Shown: positions 45,925 to 55,018 of the stretch, piece by piece
How positions within the stretch are numbered: position 1 is the first letter of the stretch
Layout: every line of letters starts with the position of its first letter
NCBI RefSeq assembly: GCF_002797755.1
Contig: NZ_PGFI01000011.1
Span: 1,054,001 to 1,118,000, forward strand
DNA length: 64,000 bases
Source of the DNA: Brevirhabdus pacifica
GTDB taxonomy: Bacteria > Pseudomonadota > Alphaproteobacteria > Rhodobacterales > Rhodobacteraceae
Direction of reading: 5' to 3'
Notes under the pieces: generated by a model
What the model was told of the DNA's origin: nothing
Seen by the model: only the letters and a program-made list of their open reading frames with translations
The model's database searches: none
Translations under genes and position numbers: made by a program

Positions 45925-47415
45925 GTGCTGCCGGCCGCCCCGAAGGTCACGGGCGATGATGACCGGATCCGCCGCGCCGGGCTTTGGGCCATCGGCGCCA
46001 TTACCCTTTACCGCGTGCTGCTTCTGGCCCTGAGCGAGGCCGAGCTGTTCGTCGACGAGGCGCAATACTGGCTTTGGGGCCAAAGCCTTGAGTTCGGGTA
46101 CTATTCCAAGCCGCCGCTGATCGGCTGGGTGATCCGCGCGGTCACGGATCTTGCGGGCAGCGACGCGGCCTTCTGGGTGCGACTGCCCGCGCCGCTGTTG
46201 CACGGGGCGACGGCGCTGGTCCTGATGGCGATCGCCCGGCGGTTCTGGGCCGGCTGGGTGCCGGTGCTGGTGGCGCTGGCCTATCTGACCATGCCCGGTA
46301 TCGTGGTCGGATCGCTTCTGTTCTCGACCGACACGGTGATGCTGCCGTTCTACGCGCTGGCGTTGCTGTTCTACCTGGATCTCAGCGGCCGGTCGTCGGC
46401 CCGGCGGGCGTTGGCGATGGGGGCCGCGCTGGGGCTGGGAGCGATGGCGAAATACGCGGCCCTCTATTTCGTGCTGGGGGCGGGTCTGACCGCGCTTCTG
46501 GTGCCGATGATGCGGATTGCCTGGCGCGACGCGGGGCTGGCGGCGCTGACCTTTGCGTTGGTCGTGGCGCCCAACGCTTGGTGGAACCTGCAAAACGGGC
46601 TGACTACGGTCGAGCATACCTTGGACAACGTCGACTGGGCCCGGGAGGTCGGGCAGGCGCCCTTCCGCCCCAACTGGTCCGGTCTGGGAGAGTTCGTCGG
46701 CGGGCAGTTCGGCTTTTTCGGCCCCGTTCTTTTTGCCACCTGGCTGGTGCTGCTGGTACCGGTGCTGCGCCGGGGCGATCCGTTGCAGAGGCTGCTGCTG
46801 TGGTTCTCTTTGCCGGTGGTGCTGCTGGTCTGTGGCCAGGCGCTGGCCTCGCGCGCCTATGCCAACTGGGCCGCGGCGGCCTATGTGGCGGCGGCGCTGC
46901 TGGTGGTGCCCGCGCTGATGCAGGGCGGGCGCTGGCGGCGCTGGGTCCTGGCGCTGTCTTTCGTGGTGAACGGGGTTATCGCGGCGGCGCTGCCGCTGGC
47001 CACCACCCGGGCGGACAGCCTGTCGCTGGACGGCAACCGGTTGTTGCTGGCCCGCTACCAGGGGCGCGCGGCATTGAGCATTGAGATCTTCGACGCGGCC
47101 CGGCGCGCTGATCTGCCGATGATCGTGGCCGAGAACCGCGACGTGCTGGCCGACCTGATGTATCGTCTTGAGGGGCAGCCCGTCGAGGTTCGTTCAACCC
47201 CACCAAGGGGACGGGCGATGAACCATTACGCCCGTAGCTATCCGTTGCCCGAGGGCACCCGCGGCCCGGTGCTTTATGTGGGTGAGGCCGAGGTGCCGCC
47301 CCAAGGGTGCCCCGCCGGGGACCCGCCGCTGGCGCGGATCGAGCCCGGGAAAGGCGCCTACCGGGGGCGGCTGTTCACCCTGTGGCGCCTGCCGGCGGAG
47401 TGTCTTCTACCCTGA
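45925..47415 (+). CDS. GT39/ArnT-like membrane glycosyltransferase
   Basis: A 496-residue membrane protein with about ten hydrophobic segments. ELFVDEAQYWLWG gives the Asp-Glu pair of the PMT/ArnT family active site on the first periplasmic loop, and FGYYSKPPLIGWVIRAV is also typical. The soluble C-terminus (about 380-496) is periplasmic. Acceptors may be lipid A, teichoic-like polymers or protein; none can be named from sequence. GTG start at 45925 follows the LAB_N stop by three bases. Confidence 0.88.
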   Translation: MLPAAPKVTGDDDRIRRAGLWAIGAITLYRVLLLALSEAELFVDEAQYWLWGQSLEFGYYSKPPLIGWVIRAVTDLAGSDAAFWVRLPAPLLHGATALVLMAIARRFWAGWVPVLVALAYLTMPGIVVGSLLFSTDTVMLPFYALALLFYLDLSGRSSARRALAMGAALGLGAMAKYAALYFVLGAGLTALLVPMMRIAWRDAGLAALTFALVVAPNAWWNLQNGLTTVEHTLDNVDWAREVGQAPFRPNWSGLGEFVGGQFGFFGPVLFATWLVLLVPVLRRGDPLQRLLLWFSLPVVLLVCGQALASRAYANWAAAAYVAAALLVVPALMQGGRWRRWVLALSFVVNGVIAAALPLATTRADSLSLDGNRLLLARYQGRAALSIEIFDAARRADLPMIVAENRDVLADLMYRLEGQPVEVRSTPPRGRAMNHYARSYPLPEGTRGPVLYVGEAEVPPQGCPAGDPPLARIEPGKGAYRGRLFTLWRLPAECLLP

Positions 47416-47448
47416 GCGGCCGGGCCACCCCGGTGAACGGGGGCCGCC

Positions 47449-49167
47449 TCAGTCCCGGGTGCCGGAGAAGCGGGCCTTCCATTCCTCGCGCTCGTCGTCG
47501 GTGATCTTGCGGAAGGTCACGTCGGGCACGGTGAAGGCATGGCCGGCGGGCAGGGTGGTGAGTGCCGCGCCGATATCCTCGGGCCAGGTCCAGTCGTCGC
47601 AATTCATCGCACGCATCAGTTCCTGGGCCGCGTCGGGGATGAAGGGTCGCGACAGCACCGCGTAAAGACGGATCAGGTTCAGCGACAGGCGCACCACGGC
47701 GGCGGCGGCCTCGGGGTCGGTCTTGAACAGGGTCCAGGGCGCGGCCGATTGCAGGTATTCGTTGCCCGCAACCCAGATCGCGCGAAGCTCGGCGGCGGCC
47801 TTGCGGATCTCGATCGCCTCCATGTGGTCCTGATAGGCGGCCAGACGGCGGGTCAGTTCGGCGACCAGCGCCTCTTCCGCCGGGCCAGTGGTGCCGCCCT
47901 CGGGCACCACCTCGCCGAATTTCGAGCGGCAGAACTTGGTCACCCGGCTGACGAAATTGCCCAGCACGTCGGCCAGGTCCTTGTTCACGCCGGCCTGGAA
48001 ATTCTCCCAAGTAAACTCACTGTCCGAGCTTTCGGGCGCGTGGGACAGAAGCCACCAGCGCCAGTAGTCGGCGGGCAGGATCTCCAGCGCCTGATCCTGA
48101 AAGACGCCGCGCCCTTGACTGGTCGAGAACTGGCCGCCGTCATAATTCAGGTAGTTGAAGGACTTGATGTAGTCGACCAGCTTCCACGGCTCGCCCGACC
48201 CCATGATCGTGGCCGGGAAGCTCAGGGTGTGGAAAGGCACGTTGTCCTTTCCCATGAACTGGACATAGCGGACATCCTCGGCGCCCTTGTCGGTGCGCCA
48301 CCAGCGTTCCCAGTCGGCGTCGGGCCGGCCATCGGCATCGGTCCATTCCTTGGCGCTGGCGATATATTCGATGGGGGCATCGAACCAGACGTAGAAGACC
48401 TTGCCCTCCATGCCCGGCCAGTCTTGCGTGCCCTTCTTGACCGGCACACCCCAGTCCAGATCGCGGGTGATGCCCCGGTCGCGCAGCCCGTCGCCGTCAT
48501 CCAGCCATTTGCGCGCGATCGAGGTCGTCAGGATCGGCCAGTCGCTTTGCCCGTCGATCCAGTCACGCAGCCGGTCGCGTATCTGGCTCTGGCGCAGGTA
48601 AAGGTGCTTGGTCTCGCGCACCTCCAGGTCGGTCGAGCCGGAGATGGCGCTGCGCGGCTCGATCAGGTCGGTGGGATCAAGCTGCTTGGTGCAATTCTCG
48701 CACTGGTCGCCGCGGGCCTTGTCGTAGCCGCAGTTGGGGCAGGTGCCCTCGATATAACGGTCGGGCAGGAAGCGGCCGTCGGCGTGGGAATAGACCTGAC
48801 GCTCGCTGACCTCCTCGATCAGGCCGGCCTCGGCCAGCTTGCCCGCGAAATGCTGGGTCAGCGCGTGGTTCTGGGGGCTGGAAGAGCGCCCGAAGTGATC
48901 GAACGACAGGCGGAAACCCTCGCCCAGCTTGGCCTGAACCGCGTGCATTTCGGCGCAGAACTCGGCCACGGGCTTGCCGGCCTTGGCGGCGGCCAGCTCG
49001 GCGGGGGTGCCGTGTTCATCGGTGGCGCAAAGGAACAGGACCTCGTGGCCGCGCTGACGCATGTAGCGGGCATAGAGGTCGGCGGGCAGCTGGCTGCCGA
49101 CCAGATTGCCCAGGTGCTTGATGCCGTTGATGTAGGGGATGGCCGAAGTGATCAATACGCGCGCCAT
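47449..49167 (-). CDS. metG: Methionyl-tRNA synthetase
   Basis: A 572-residue class I synthetase: [20 protein letters not shown] with the HIGH-type HLGN at 18-21, the zinc knuckle [32 protein letters not shown], and the KMSKS-type loop [17 protein letters not shown]. The C-terminal anticodon domain is present and no tRNA-binding C-terminal extension is seen, as is usual in alphaproteobacteria. The 616-codon open frame on the other strand is an artefact of GC-rich codon use. Confidence 0.97.
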   Translation of the reverse strand: MARVLITSAIPYINGIKHLGNLVGSQLPADLYARYMRQRGHEVLFLCATDEHGTPAELAAAKAGKPVAEFCAEMHAVQAKLGEGFRLSFDHFGRSSSPQNHALTQHFAGKLAEAGLIEEVSERQVYSHADGRFLPDRYIEGTCPNCGYDKARGDQCENCTKQLDPTDLIEPRSAISGSTDLEVRETKHLYLRQSQIRDRLRDWIDGQSDWPILTTSIARKWLDDGDGLRDRGITRDLDWGVPVKKGTQDWPGMEGKVFYVWFDAPIEYIASAKEWTDADGRPDADWERWWRTDKGAEDVRYVQFMGKDNVPFHTLSFPATIMGSGEPWKLVDYIKSFNYLNYDGGQFSTSQGRGVFQDQALEILPADYWRWWLLSHAPESSDSEFTWENFQAGVNKDLADVLGNFVSRVTKFCRSKFGEVVPEGGTTGPAEEALVAELTRRLAAYQDHMEAIEIRKAAAELRAIWVAGNEYLQSAAPWTLFKTDPEAAAAVVRLSLNLIRLYAVLSRPFIPDAAQELMRAMNCDDWTWPEDIGAALTTLPAGHAFTVPDVTFRKITDDEREEWKARFSGTRD

Positions 49168-49255
49168 TGGGGCCTCTCTGTCTGCTTGGCGCCTCCCTTA
49201 TCGCATGGGCAGGAGCGTTGCCACAGGGTTTCGCGGGCCGGCACGCGTGTTGCCG

Positions 49256-49287
49256 CCTCCGGCGGGGATACTTGGACGACAATGAAG
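49256..49287 (+). repeat. Dispersed intergenic repeat, copy 3
   Basis: Sequence beginning CCTCCGGCGGGGATACTT and continuing GGACGACAATGAAG differs from copy 1 (28403) at one position in the first 32. It lies in the divergent region between metG and the DsrE-like gene, 89 bp upstream of the metG start, in the orientation opposite to metG. Unlike copies 1, 2 and 4 it does not follow the stop of a recognisable gene on its own strand. Confidence 0.85.
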
Positions 49288-49422
49288 TGGGGCGGGGCAC
49301 GCCGGGAGGAGAGGGGGCCTGCGCAAAGGTCGCACGAAAACGCATTCGTGAAAACATTCTGGTGGTTTCCGCGCCGAGGCTCAGGCTAAGCTCCGGCCAC
49401 ATTCCAACGGGAGGGAACACCC

Positions 49423-49869
49423 ATGAAAAAAATCTTTGCTGCTGCCCTGATCGCCATTACCGCGGCCTTTGCGCTGACCGGGGGCGCCATGGCCGAAGGC
49501 CAGCCCCACCGCCTGGCCATCCATGTCGATCAGAACGACCCCCAGGTGATGAACATGGCGCTGAACAACGCCGCCAACGTCGCCAGCTACTACAAGGAGA
49601 AGGGCGAGGAGGTGATCATCGAACTGGTCGCCTACGGTCCCGGCCTGAACATGCTGGTCAAGGACAAGAGCCCGGTTGCCGACCGCATCGCGTCGATGTC
49701 CCTCGAGATGGACAACCTCAGCTTCGCGGCCTGTGGCAACACCCTCGAAGGAATGAAGAAGAAGGCCGGCCACGACGTGCCGCTGATGTCGGAAGCCACG
49801 GTCGTGCCCTCGGGTGTCGTGCGCCTGATGGAGCTGCAGGAAGAGGGCTATTCCTACGTTCGCCCGTAA
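49423..49869 (+). CDS. Secreted DsrE-like protein
   Basis: A 148-residue protein with signal peptide (KIFAAALIAITAAFALTGGA) and a mature part of DsrE/DsrF-like alpha/beta fold: HRLAIHVDQNDPQVMNMALN, EEVIIELVAYGPGLNMLVKD, SFAACGNTLEGMKKK (conserved Cys), VPSGVVRLMELQEEGYSYVR. The family is linked to sulfur trafficking, but many periplasmic members have no known role. ATG at 49423 follows GGGAGG. Confidence 0.85.
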   Translation: MKKIFAAALIAITAAFALTGGAMAEGQPHRLAIHVDQNDPQVMNMALNNAANVASYYKEKGEEVIIELVAYGPGLNMLVKDKSPVADRIASMSLEMDNLSFAACGNTLEGMKKKAGHDVPLMSEATVVPSGVVRLMELQEEGYSYVRP

Positions 49870-49874
49870 AGGGT

Positions 49875-49893
49875 GCGGGGATTCCATCCCCGC
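49875..49893. terminator. Hairpin after the DsrE-like gene
   Basis: GCGGGGA-TTCCA-TCCCCGC, a 7-bp perfect stem, six bases after the stop codon. A U-tract is absent, so it is a probable attenuator or partial terminator. Confidence 0.5.
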
Positions 49894-49994
49894 CGAGCCG
49901 CCCCGCCGCCGCCTTTGACGCGCAAAGCGCTTGGCTGCGGGGCGCGCAAACTCTAAGTCTGCTCCCGATAACATGAGGGGGCAGACTATTGCGC

Positions 49995-51035
49995 ATGAAC
50001 CGACTGGGTCGCACCGACCTTGAGATTTCCGAACTGTGCCTGGGCTCGATGACCTGGGGGACGCAGAACAGCGAGGCTGAAGGCCACGCCCAGATCGACC
50101 GGGCGCTGGAGCGCGGGGTCAATTTCATCGACACCGCCGAGATGTATCCCACGACGCCGATCTCCGCCGAGACCACCGGCCGGACCGAGGAGATCATCGG
50201 CACCTGGGTCGCCGCCAACCGGGCCCGTCGCGACCAGGTCGTTCTGGCCACCAAGATCACCGGCAAGGGGCAGAAATCCGTCCGCGACGGGGCGCCAATC
50301 TCGGCCGCGACGATCCGCGAGGCGATCGAGGGATCGCTGCGCCGGCTTCAGAGCGACGTCATCGACCTCTATCAGCTTCACTGGCCCAACCGCGGCAGCT
50401 ACATGTTCCGCCAGAACTGGCGCTACGACCCCAGCCGGCAGGACAGCGCGCAGGTCTTCGACCACATGAACGAGGTGCTCGACGAGATGCAGGCCCAGGT
50501 CAGGGCCGGCCGGGTCCGCCATTTCGGCCTGTCCAACGAGACGGCCTGGGGGCTTGGCCAGTGGCTGCGCCTGGCCGGGGAGGGGGACCGTCCCCGCCCC
50601 GTCTCGGTGCAGAACGAATATTCGCTGCTCTGCCGCCTGTACGACACCGACCTGGCAGAGCTGAGCACCCACGAGGATGTGGGCCTGCTGGCGTTCTCGC
50701 CGCTGGGCGCGGGCTACCTGACCGGCAAATACGCCGATGGCGCCGTCCCGGAGGGGTCCCGCAAAAGCATCCGCGACGACATGGGCGGGCGCGAGGGGGA
50801 ACGGGTCCACGAGGCGGTTGCCGCCTACCTGGAGGTGGCACGCCGGCATGGGGTCGACATGGTGCAGATGGCCCTGGCCTGGGCCGCGCGCCGTCCTTTC
50901 ACGGCCTCGGCCATCTTCGGGGCGACCAGCATGGAGCAGCTTGACCTGGCGCTGGGCGCGGCCGAACTTGAGCTGAGCGAGGAGCTGTGCCGCGATCTCG
51001 ACGCGGTCCACAAGCAGCACCCGATGCCCTATTGA
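49995..51035 (+). CDS. Aldo/keto reductase (Tas-like)
   Basis: A 346-residue NADPH-dependent oxidoreductase: MNRLGRTDLEISELCLGSMT, then GVNFIDTAEMYPT (Asp and Tyr of the tetrad), VVLATKITGKG (Lys), IDLYQLHWPNRGS (His), and a C-terminal NADP-binding SAIFGATSMEQLDLALGAAE. It resembles E. coli Tas and Kv-beta-like aldo/keto reductases. ATG at 49995 was listed; TTG at 49989 has better spacing to AGGGGG (49976-49981) and would add two residues. Substrate unknown. Confidence 0.9.
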   Translation: MNRLGRTDLEISELCLGSMTWGTQNSEAEGHAQIDRALERGVNFIDTAEMYPTTPISAETTGRTEEIIGTWVAANRARRDQVVLATKITGKGQKSVRDGAPISAATIREAIEGSLRRLQSDVIDLYQLHWPNRGSYMFRQNWRYDPSRQDSAQVFDHMNEVLDEMQAQVRAGRVRHFGLSNETAWGLGQWLRLAGEGDRPRPVSVQNEYSLLCRLYDTDLAELSTHEDVGLLAFSPLGAGYLTGKYADGAVPEGSRKSIRDDMGGREGERVHEAVAAYLEVARRHGVDMVQMALAWAARRPFTASAIFGATSMEQLDLALGAAELELSEELCRDLDAVHKQHPMPY

Positions 51036-51053
51036 GAAAGCCGGGAGGCGCGG

Positions 51054-51557
51054 ATGATTGGCAACACAACTGACGCCGACACCACGCCCCCCGGTCCCTG
51101 GCAGGCCTCGGCCAGGGTGGTGCCCCCGTCCTGGACCGATTTCAACGGCCACATGAACGAGGCCCGCTATCTCCAGGCCTTCAGCCAGGCCACGGACGAG
51201 TTGATGGCCTTTCTCGGCTGCGATGCGGATTACATCGCGGCCGGGCAAAGCTTCTTTACCGCCGAGACCCACCTGCGCCACCTTGACGAGGTGATGGCCG
51301 GCGCAACAATCCGCATCGCGATCCTCGTGCTGGCCGGCGAGGGCCGGCGCATGCACCTCTTTTCACAGATGTTCGAGGGGGATCGCCCCGTCGCCACGGC
51401 CGAGCAAATGCTGATCCACATGGACCTGGCTGCCCGGCGCGCCACGCCCCCGGGGTCGACGGTGGCGCGCGCCCTGGCCCGGCTCACCGCGGCCCATGCC
51501 GCCCTGCCGCGCCCGGCAGGCATCGGCCGTCACGTCGGGCAACCCCGCGACCCCTGA
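51054..51557 (+). CDS. Acyl-CoA thioesterase, hot-dog fold
   Basis: A 167-residue protein. VVPPSWTDFNGHMNEARYLQ contains the hot-dog catalytic Asp (FNGHMNEARY), followed by SFFTAETHLRHLDEV. The sequence is close to what I recall of betainyl-CoA thioesterase from carnitine degradation, but no carnitine dehydrogenase gene is adjacent, so the substrate is open. It starts 18 bp after the aldo/keto reductase on the same strand, suggesting co-transcription. Confidence 0.82.
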   Translation: MIGNTTDADTTPPGPWQASARVVPPSWTDFNGHMNEARYLQAFSQATDELMAFLGCDADYIAAGQSFFTAETHLRHLDEVMAGATIRIAILVLAGEGRRMHLFSQMFEGDRPVATAEQMLIHMDLAARRATPPGSTVARALARLTAAHAALPRPAGIGRHVGQPRDP

Positions 51558-51609
51558 GCGCTGACAGGCCACCCATGCCCACCCGCAAGGGCGGCGCGGG
51601 ACCCCTGCC

Positions 51610-51639
51610 TTCATTGTCGTGAAAATATCCGGTCGCGGC
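51610..51639 (-). repeat. Dispersed intergenic repeat, copy 4 (inverted, degenerate)
   Basis: On the minus strand this begins GCCGCGACCGGATATTTT and continues CACGACAATGAA. It directly follows the Nudix stop on that strand. The GGATATTT and ACAATGAA blocks of the other copies are conserved, the first part less so. Confidence 0.7.
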
Positions 51640-52314
51640 TCAGGTCAGGTGGCGGAAGGCCGGGGTGTCGCTCACGTTGTTGAAAAAGGGCACGCTGGCG
51701 GGGCGGACGCGCGGGGCCTTCAGCAGGTGCGCCACCTCGGCCACCACGACCTCGGTGATATAGGGCAGGTCGAACCGGCGCACCTCGTCCAGCGGCACCC
51801 ATTGAAGGTGGGAAAGCTCGTCGCAGGCCTCGGAGAAATCGTCGAGGTCGCCATGGGCCTGGTCGGCCGAGACCAGGAAGAAGCGCGCGTCGAAGCGGCG
51901 CGGCCGGCCCGGGGGCGTGATCGCGCGGAAGACGAAGGAAAACCCCTGGGCCGAGGGGCGCAAGCCCTCGCGCTGGAACGCCTCCCAGCCCGGCGTAGGG
52001 GTCTCGCCAGCCTCGTCCCGGACAGCCAGTTTCAGGCCCGTCTCCTCCCAGACCTCGCGGATCGCGGCAGTGACGATGGCGGGGGCAAGGGCTGGATCAC
52101 TCTGTTGGCGCAGGCGGGTCAGGCAGGCCCGGTCAAGATCGCCGGTCAGGTCCAGCGCGCCGTCCTCGGGATCGACCGCGCCGCCGGGAAAGACGAATTT
52201 CGACGGCATGAAGGCCGCGGTCTTGCCGCGCTGGCCCAGCAGCAGGTGGGGCCGGTCGCCCCGGTGGCGGACCATGATGACCGTCGCCGCGTCGCGGATA
52301 GCGCTTCTGTCCAT
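51640..52314 (-). CDS. Nudix hydrolase (NUDT19-like)
   Basis: A 224-residue protein with ATVIMVRHRG, GKTAAFMPSKFVFPGGAVD and the Nudix box in AAIREVWEETGLKLAV. The insertion between FPGG and REVWEET (about 45 residues) matches the NUDT7/NUDT19 branch, whose members hydrolyse CoA and acyl-CoA. A CoA diphosphatase role is therefore plausible. DUF983 precedes it on the same strand with an 18-bp gap. Confidence 0.85.
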   Translation of the reverse strand: MDRSAIRDAATVIMVRHRGDRPHLLLGQRGKTAAFMPSKFVFPGGAVDPEDGALDLTGDLDRACLTRLRQQSDPALAPAIVTAAIREVWEETGLKLAVRDEAGETPTPGWEAFQREGLRPSAQGFSFVFRAITPPGRPRRFDARFFLVSADQAHGDLDDFSEACDELSHLQWVPLDEVRRFDLPYITEVVVAEVAHLLKAPRVRPASVPFFNNVSDTPAFRHLT

Positions 52315-52332
52315 TCGTTGCCCTGTTGCCTT

Positions 52333-52851
52333 TTACCCGGCCGGGGTGCGGGCGACCTGCTCGGCGCGGCCGAAGCCGTGCATGCGTTTCGCCCACTGGA
52401 TACCCACGATCATCCCCTTGAGCCTGGGCAGAAGATAGAGCGAGAGCGCCACGCAGCCAACCGAGAAAACGCTGGCCATCACCAGGGGATCGGGGCGGAA
52501 GGTGGTGAAGAACCACAGGATCAGCGGCGCCATCACATGGCCGACGATCAGGATGGTCAGGTAGGCCGGGCCGTCGTCAGCCCGGTGGTGGTGCAGCTCC
52601 TCGTTGCACACCGGGCAGTCGTCGCGCACCGTCAGATACCCTGTCAGCAGCGGACCCGAGCCACAGTTGGGACAGCGCCGGCGCCAGCCGCGCAGCATGG
52701 CCGGGCGCATGGGCCGGTCGGCGTCGCCGGGACAGGAATGCTTGGGCGGAATGGGATCCGGGTTATGGGGGAAGGGCGCGGTTTGGTCCGCCTCCGACAG
52801 ATCCGCCTGGGCGATCTCTCGCTGCTCTGCCGCATTGTTCCGAGCCTGCAT
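52333..52851 (-). CDS. DUF983 membrane protein
   Basis: A 172-residue protein. An N-terminal, Pro-rich cytoplasmic region is followed by a zinc-ribbon-like pair RRRCPNCGSGPLL and DDCPVCNEEL, and two membrane helices (YLTILIVGHVMAPLILWFFT, MASVFSVGCVALSLYLLPRL). This is DUF983, often found near cytochrome c oxidase genes in alphaproteobacteria though not here. ATG at 52851 (MQARNNAAEQ) has GGGGACC behind it; an upstream Met is possible. Function unknown. Confidence 0.85.
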   Translation of the reverse strand: MQARNNAAEQREIAQADLSEADQTAPFPHNPDPIPPKHSCPGDADRPMRPAMLRGWRRRCPNCGSGPLLTGYLTVRDDCPVCNEELHHHRADDGPAYLTILIVGHVMAPLILWFFTTFRPDPLVMASVFSVGCVALSLYLLPRLKGMIVGIQWAKRMHGFGRAEQVARTPAG

Positions 52852-53114
52852 GCCGGTCCCCGATATCCGAATGATTATGCCCCCTACATAAGCAACGCCC
52901 GCCCCGCGCACACCCTGACAGGATGTCTTGCGGCGGGATGTCGCAAAACGCCTGCCGCGGCGCAGCGTTTACAGGGGGATGCCGGCCCTTGGGTCAACTT
53001 GGCGGGGTGCGGCGGCTGACCTGACGCCAAAGAAAAGCCGGAGGTGGCAAGGGCAGGGGGCCAAGCCCTGCGCCACGCGACTCGGGGTCGGAGCGCGTCG
53101 CCGTGGGCGCGATC

Positions 53115-54491
53115 TCAGGCGGCGGAGCGGTTGACCGTGACCAGGTTACGCCCTGCCGTCTTCGAGGAATAGAGCGCGGTATCCGCCCGGTCGAGCAGCG
53201 CGTCGTTGGTGTCGTGGTGGTCGATGCTCATGGCAAGGCCGATGCTGGCGGTGACGGGAATCGCATCCGGTCCGCCGGGCAGCGCGAAGGGCTGGGCCGC
53301 GATGCGTTCACGCAGCCGCTCGGCCGCCGTCAGCGCGTTATCCAGAGAGGTGTCGGGCAGGGCGATCAGGAATTCCTCGCCCCCGTATCGCGCCACCAGA
53401 TCCACCCGCCTCAGATTGTCGCTGAGCCGGCGGGCGATTTCGACCAGCACGGCGTCGCCGGCCCGGTGCCCATGCTCGTCGTTGATGCGCTTGAAACGAT
53501 CCACATCCAGGATCATCAGCGCGAAGGGCCGGGAGCTTCGGCGCGAGCGTTCGCGAAGCTGGGTCAGGTGATGCTGCGCGTAGCGGCGGTTGTAGAGGCC
53601 GGTCAGCGGGTCCACCGCCGCCATCTCGAGGCCGCGATCCACCATCGCGCGCAACCGGTCGGCGACCTTCTTGCGCTTGAACACCAGTTCCAGCCGCAGG
53701 GCGATTTCCTCGGGCTCGGCGGGCAGGCGGATCATGTCGTTGGCGCCCAGGTCGAGGGCCGTGGCCGGAAGCCCCTCGTCCAAGTCATCCGACAGCAGGA
53801 TGATCGCGGCATTGTGGCTTTGGTCCCGGCTGCGCAGGTCGGTGAGCAGGCTGATCGCCTTCATGGACCCGCCCGTCGCCGCCATCAGCACGAAGACATC
53901 GGGGCGCGTGCCCCGGGACCGGCGGCTCAGCGCGTCCTGCGCCGACATCAGCGAAATATTGTGGGGCAGCATTTGGGACAGCGTGTCGCAAAGCTGTCGC
54001 CCCGCCAGGCCATCGCCCCCCACCACGACCATCTGCCCCGGCACCTGCATCGGCGCCATCGCCTCGGCGAAGCCCAGCGAGCGGCAGGTCTGGTCGCGCG
54101 CCATCAGCTCGGCCTGGGCGTTGCGCACCCGCAGGAGCGAGCGGACCCGCGCGAGCAGGGTGCGCTCGTCCACCGGCTTGGTCAGGAAATCCTCTGCCCC
54201 CGCGCGCAGGCCCTCAAGCTTGCTTGCCGGATCGTCTGCGCCCGTTACCAGAATGACGGGAATGTCCTGGGTGGCGGAATCCTTCTTGAGCAGGCGACAG
54301 ACCTCGATCCCCGACAGATCGGGCATGCGCAGATCCAGCAGGATGAGGTCGGGCTGTTCGGCGCGGGCGATGCGCAAGGCTTCCTGCCCGTTGCGGGCCT
54401 GGAGCACCTCGTAGTAGGACGCGGCAAGCTTGACCTTCAGGACGATCCTGTTGGTCGAGATGTCATCCACGATAAGGATGCGTCCCGTCAT
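53115..54491 (-). CDS. pleD: PleD-like diguanylate cyclase response regulator
   Basis: A 458-residue protein, REC-REC-GGDEF. REC1 has Asp9/Asp10, phospho-Asp53 (LILLDLRMPD) and Lys105; REC2 (about 150-270) lacks the phospho-Asp (VFVLMAATGG). The GGDEF domain shows DPLTGLYNRRYAQ, ILDVDRFKRINDEHGHRAGD, and GGEEF at 370-374; an allosteric I-site RRVD sits five residues earlier at 361-364. It should make c-di-GMP on phosphorylation, with product inhibition. PleD controls the motile-to-sessile switch in Caulobacter. The minus strand is otherwise empty; DUF3572 diverges 105 bp away. Confidence 0.93.
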   Translation of the reverse strand: MTGRILIVDDISTNRIVLKVKLAASYYEVLQARNGQEALRIARAEQPDLILLDLRMPDLSGIEVCRLLKKDSATQDIPVILVTGADDPASKLEGLRAGAEDFLTKPVDERTLLARVRSLLRVRNAQAELMARDQTCRSLGFAEAMAPMQVPGQMVVVGGDGLAGRQLCDTLSQMLPHNISLMSAQDALSRRSRGTRPDVFVLMAATGGSMKAISLLTDLRSRDQSHNAAIILLSDDLDEGLPATALDLGANDMIRLPAEPEEIALRLELVFKRKKVADRLRAMVDRGLEMAAVDPLTGLYNRRYAQHHLTQLRERSRRSSRPFALMILDVDRFKRINDEHGHRAGDAVLVEIARRLSDNLRRVDLVARYGGEEFLIALPDTSLDNALTAAERLRERIAAQPFALPGGPDAIPVTASIGLAMSIDHHDTNDALLDRADTALYSSKTAGRNLVTVNRSAA

Positions 54492-54596
54492 CGCCTACCT
54501 CCGATTTGCTGTCATGTTTCCCACGACCGTCGGTTGCCCAGTCCACGCTATCAGTGTTTATGAATATTGGTTAAGAAATCGTTGAAGGGGCCCGTC

Positions 54597-54875
54597 ATGC
54601 GCGCCGAGACTGCCGAAGCTTTCGCCCTGACCGCCCTTGGCTGGCTGATCTCGGACGAGGACCTTCTGGGCACGTTCATGGGCTCCACCGGCTGCGATGC
54701 GGAGGCGCTGCGGCAGGGGGCAGCAAACCCCGAATTCCTGGCCTCCGTCCTTGATTTCCTGTCGATGGACGACGCCTGGGTGCTGCGCTGTTCCGAAGCC
54801 ACGGGTCTTGCGCCCGAGGATTTCCTGGTCGCCCGCCACGCGCTTCCGGGCGGGGCGCAGACGCAATGGACCTGA
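54597..54875 (+). CDS. DUF3572 small protein
   Basis: A 92-residue helical protein: AFALTALGWLISDEDLLGTF, MGSTGCDAEALRQGAANPEF, LASVLDFLSMDDAWVLRCSE. It matches DUF3572, small alphaproteobacterial proteins often encoded near pleD. Function unknown. GAAGGGGCC before the ATG at 54597 serves as ribosome binding site. It is divergent from pleD. Confidence 0.85.
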   Translation: MRAETAEAFALTALGWLISDEDLLGTFMGSTGCDAEALRQGAANPEFLASVLDFLSMDDAWVLRCSEATGLAPEDFLVARHALPGGAQTQWT

Positions 54876-55018
54876 ACCTTCGCGGCGCTTTGGGCAGGGT
54901 GCGGGTATCGTTAACGAGCCGGCGCGGAAATCTTAACCCTGGCCGGCGGCGCGGGGCGGGGTGCTTGCCTTCGGCGCCCGCAGCCCGCAGGAATGGCGCG
55001 TCAGAGGGCGGAGGCGGG

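Noticed and set aside
47539-49389. 616-codon plus-strand open frame over metG
   Set aside because: Antisense shadow of MetRS, no plausible start or family.
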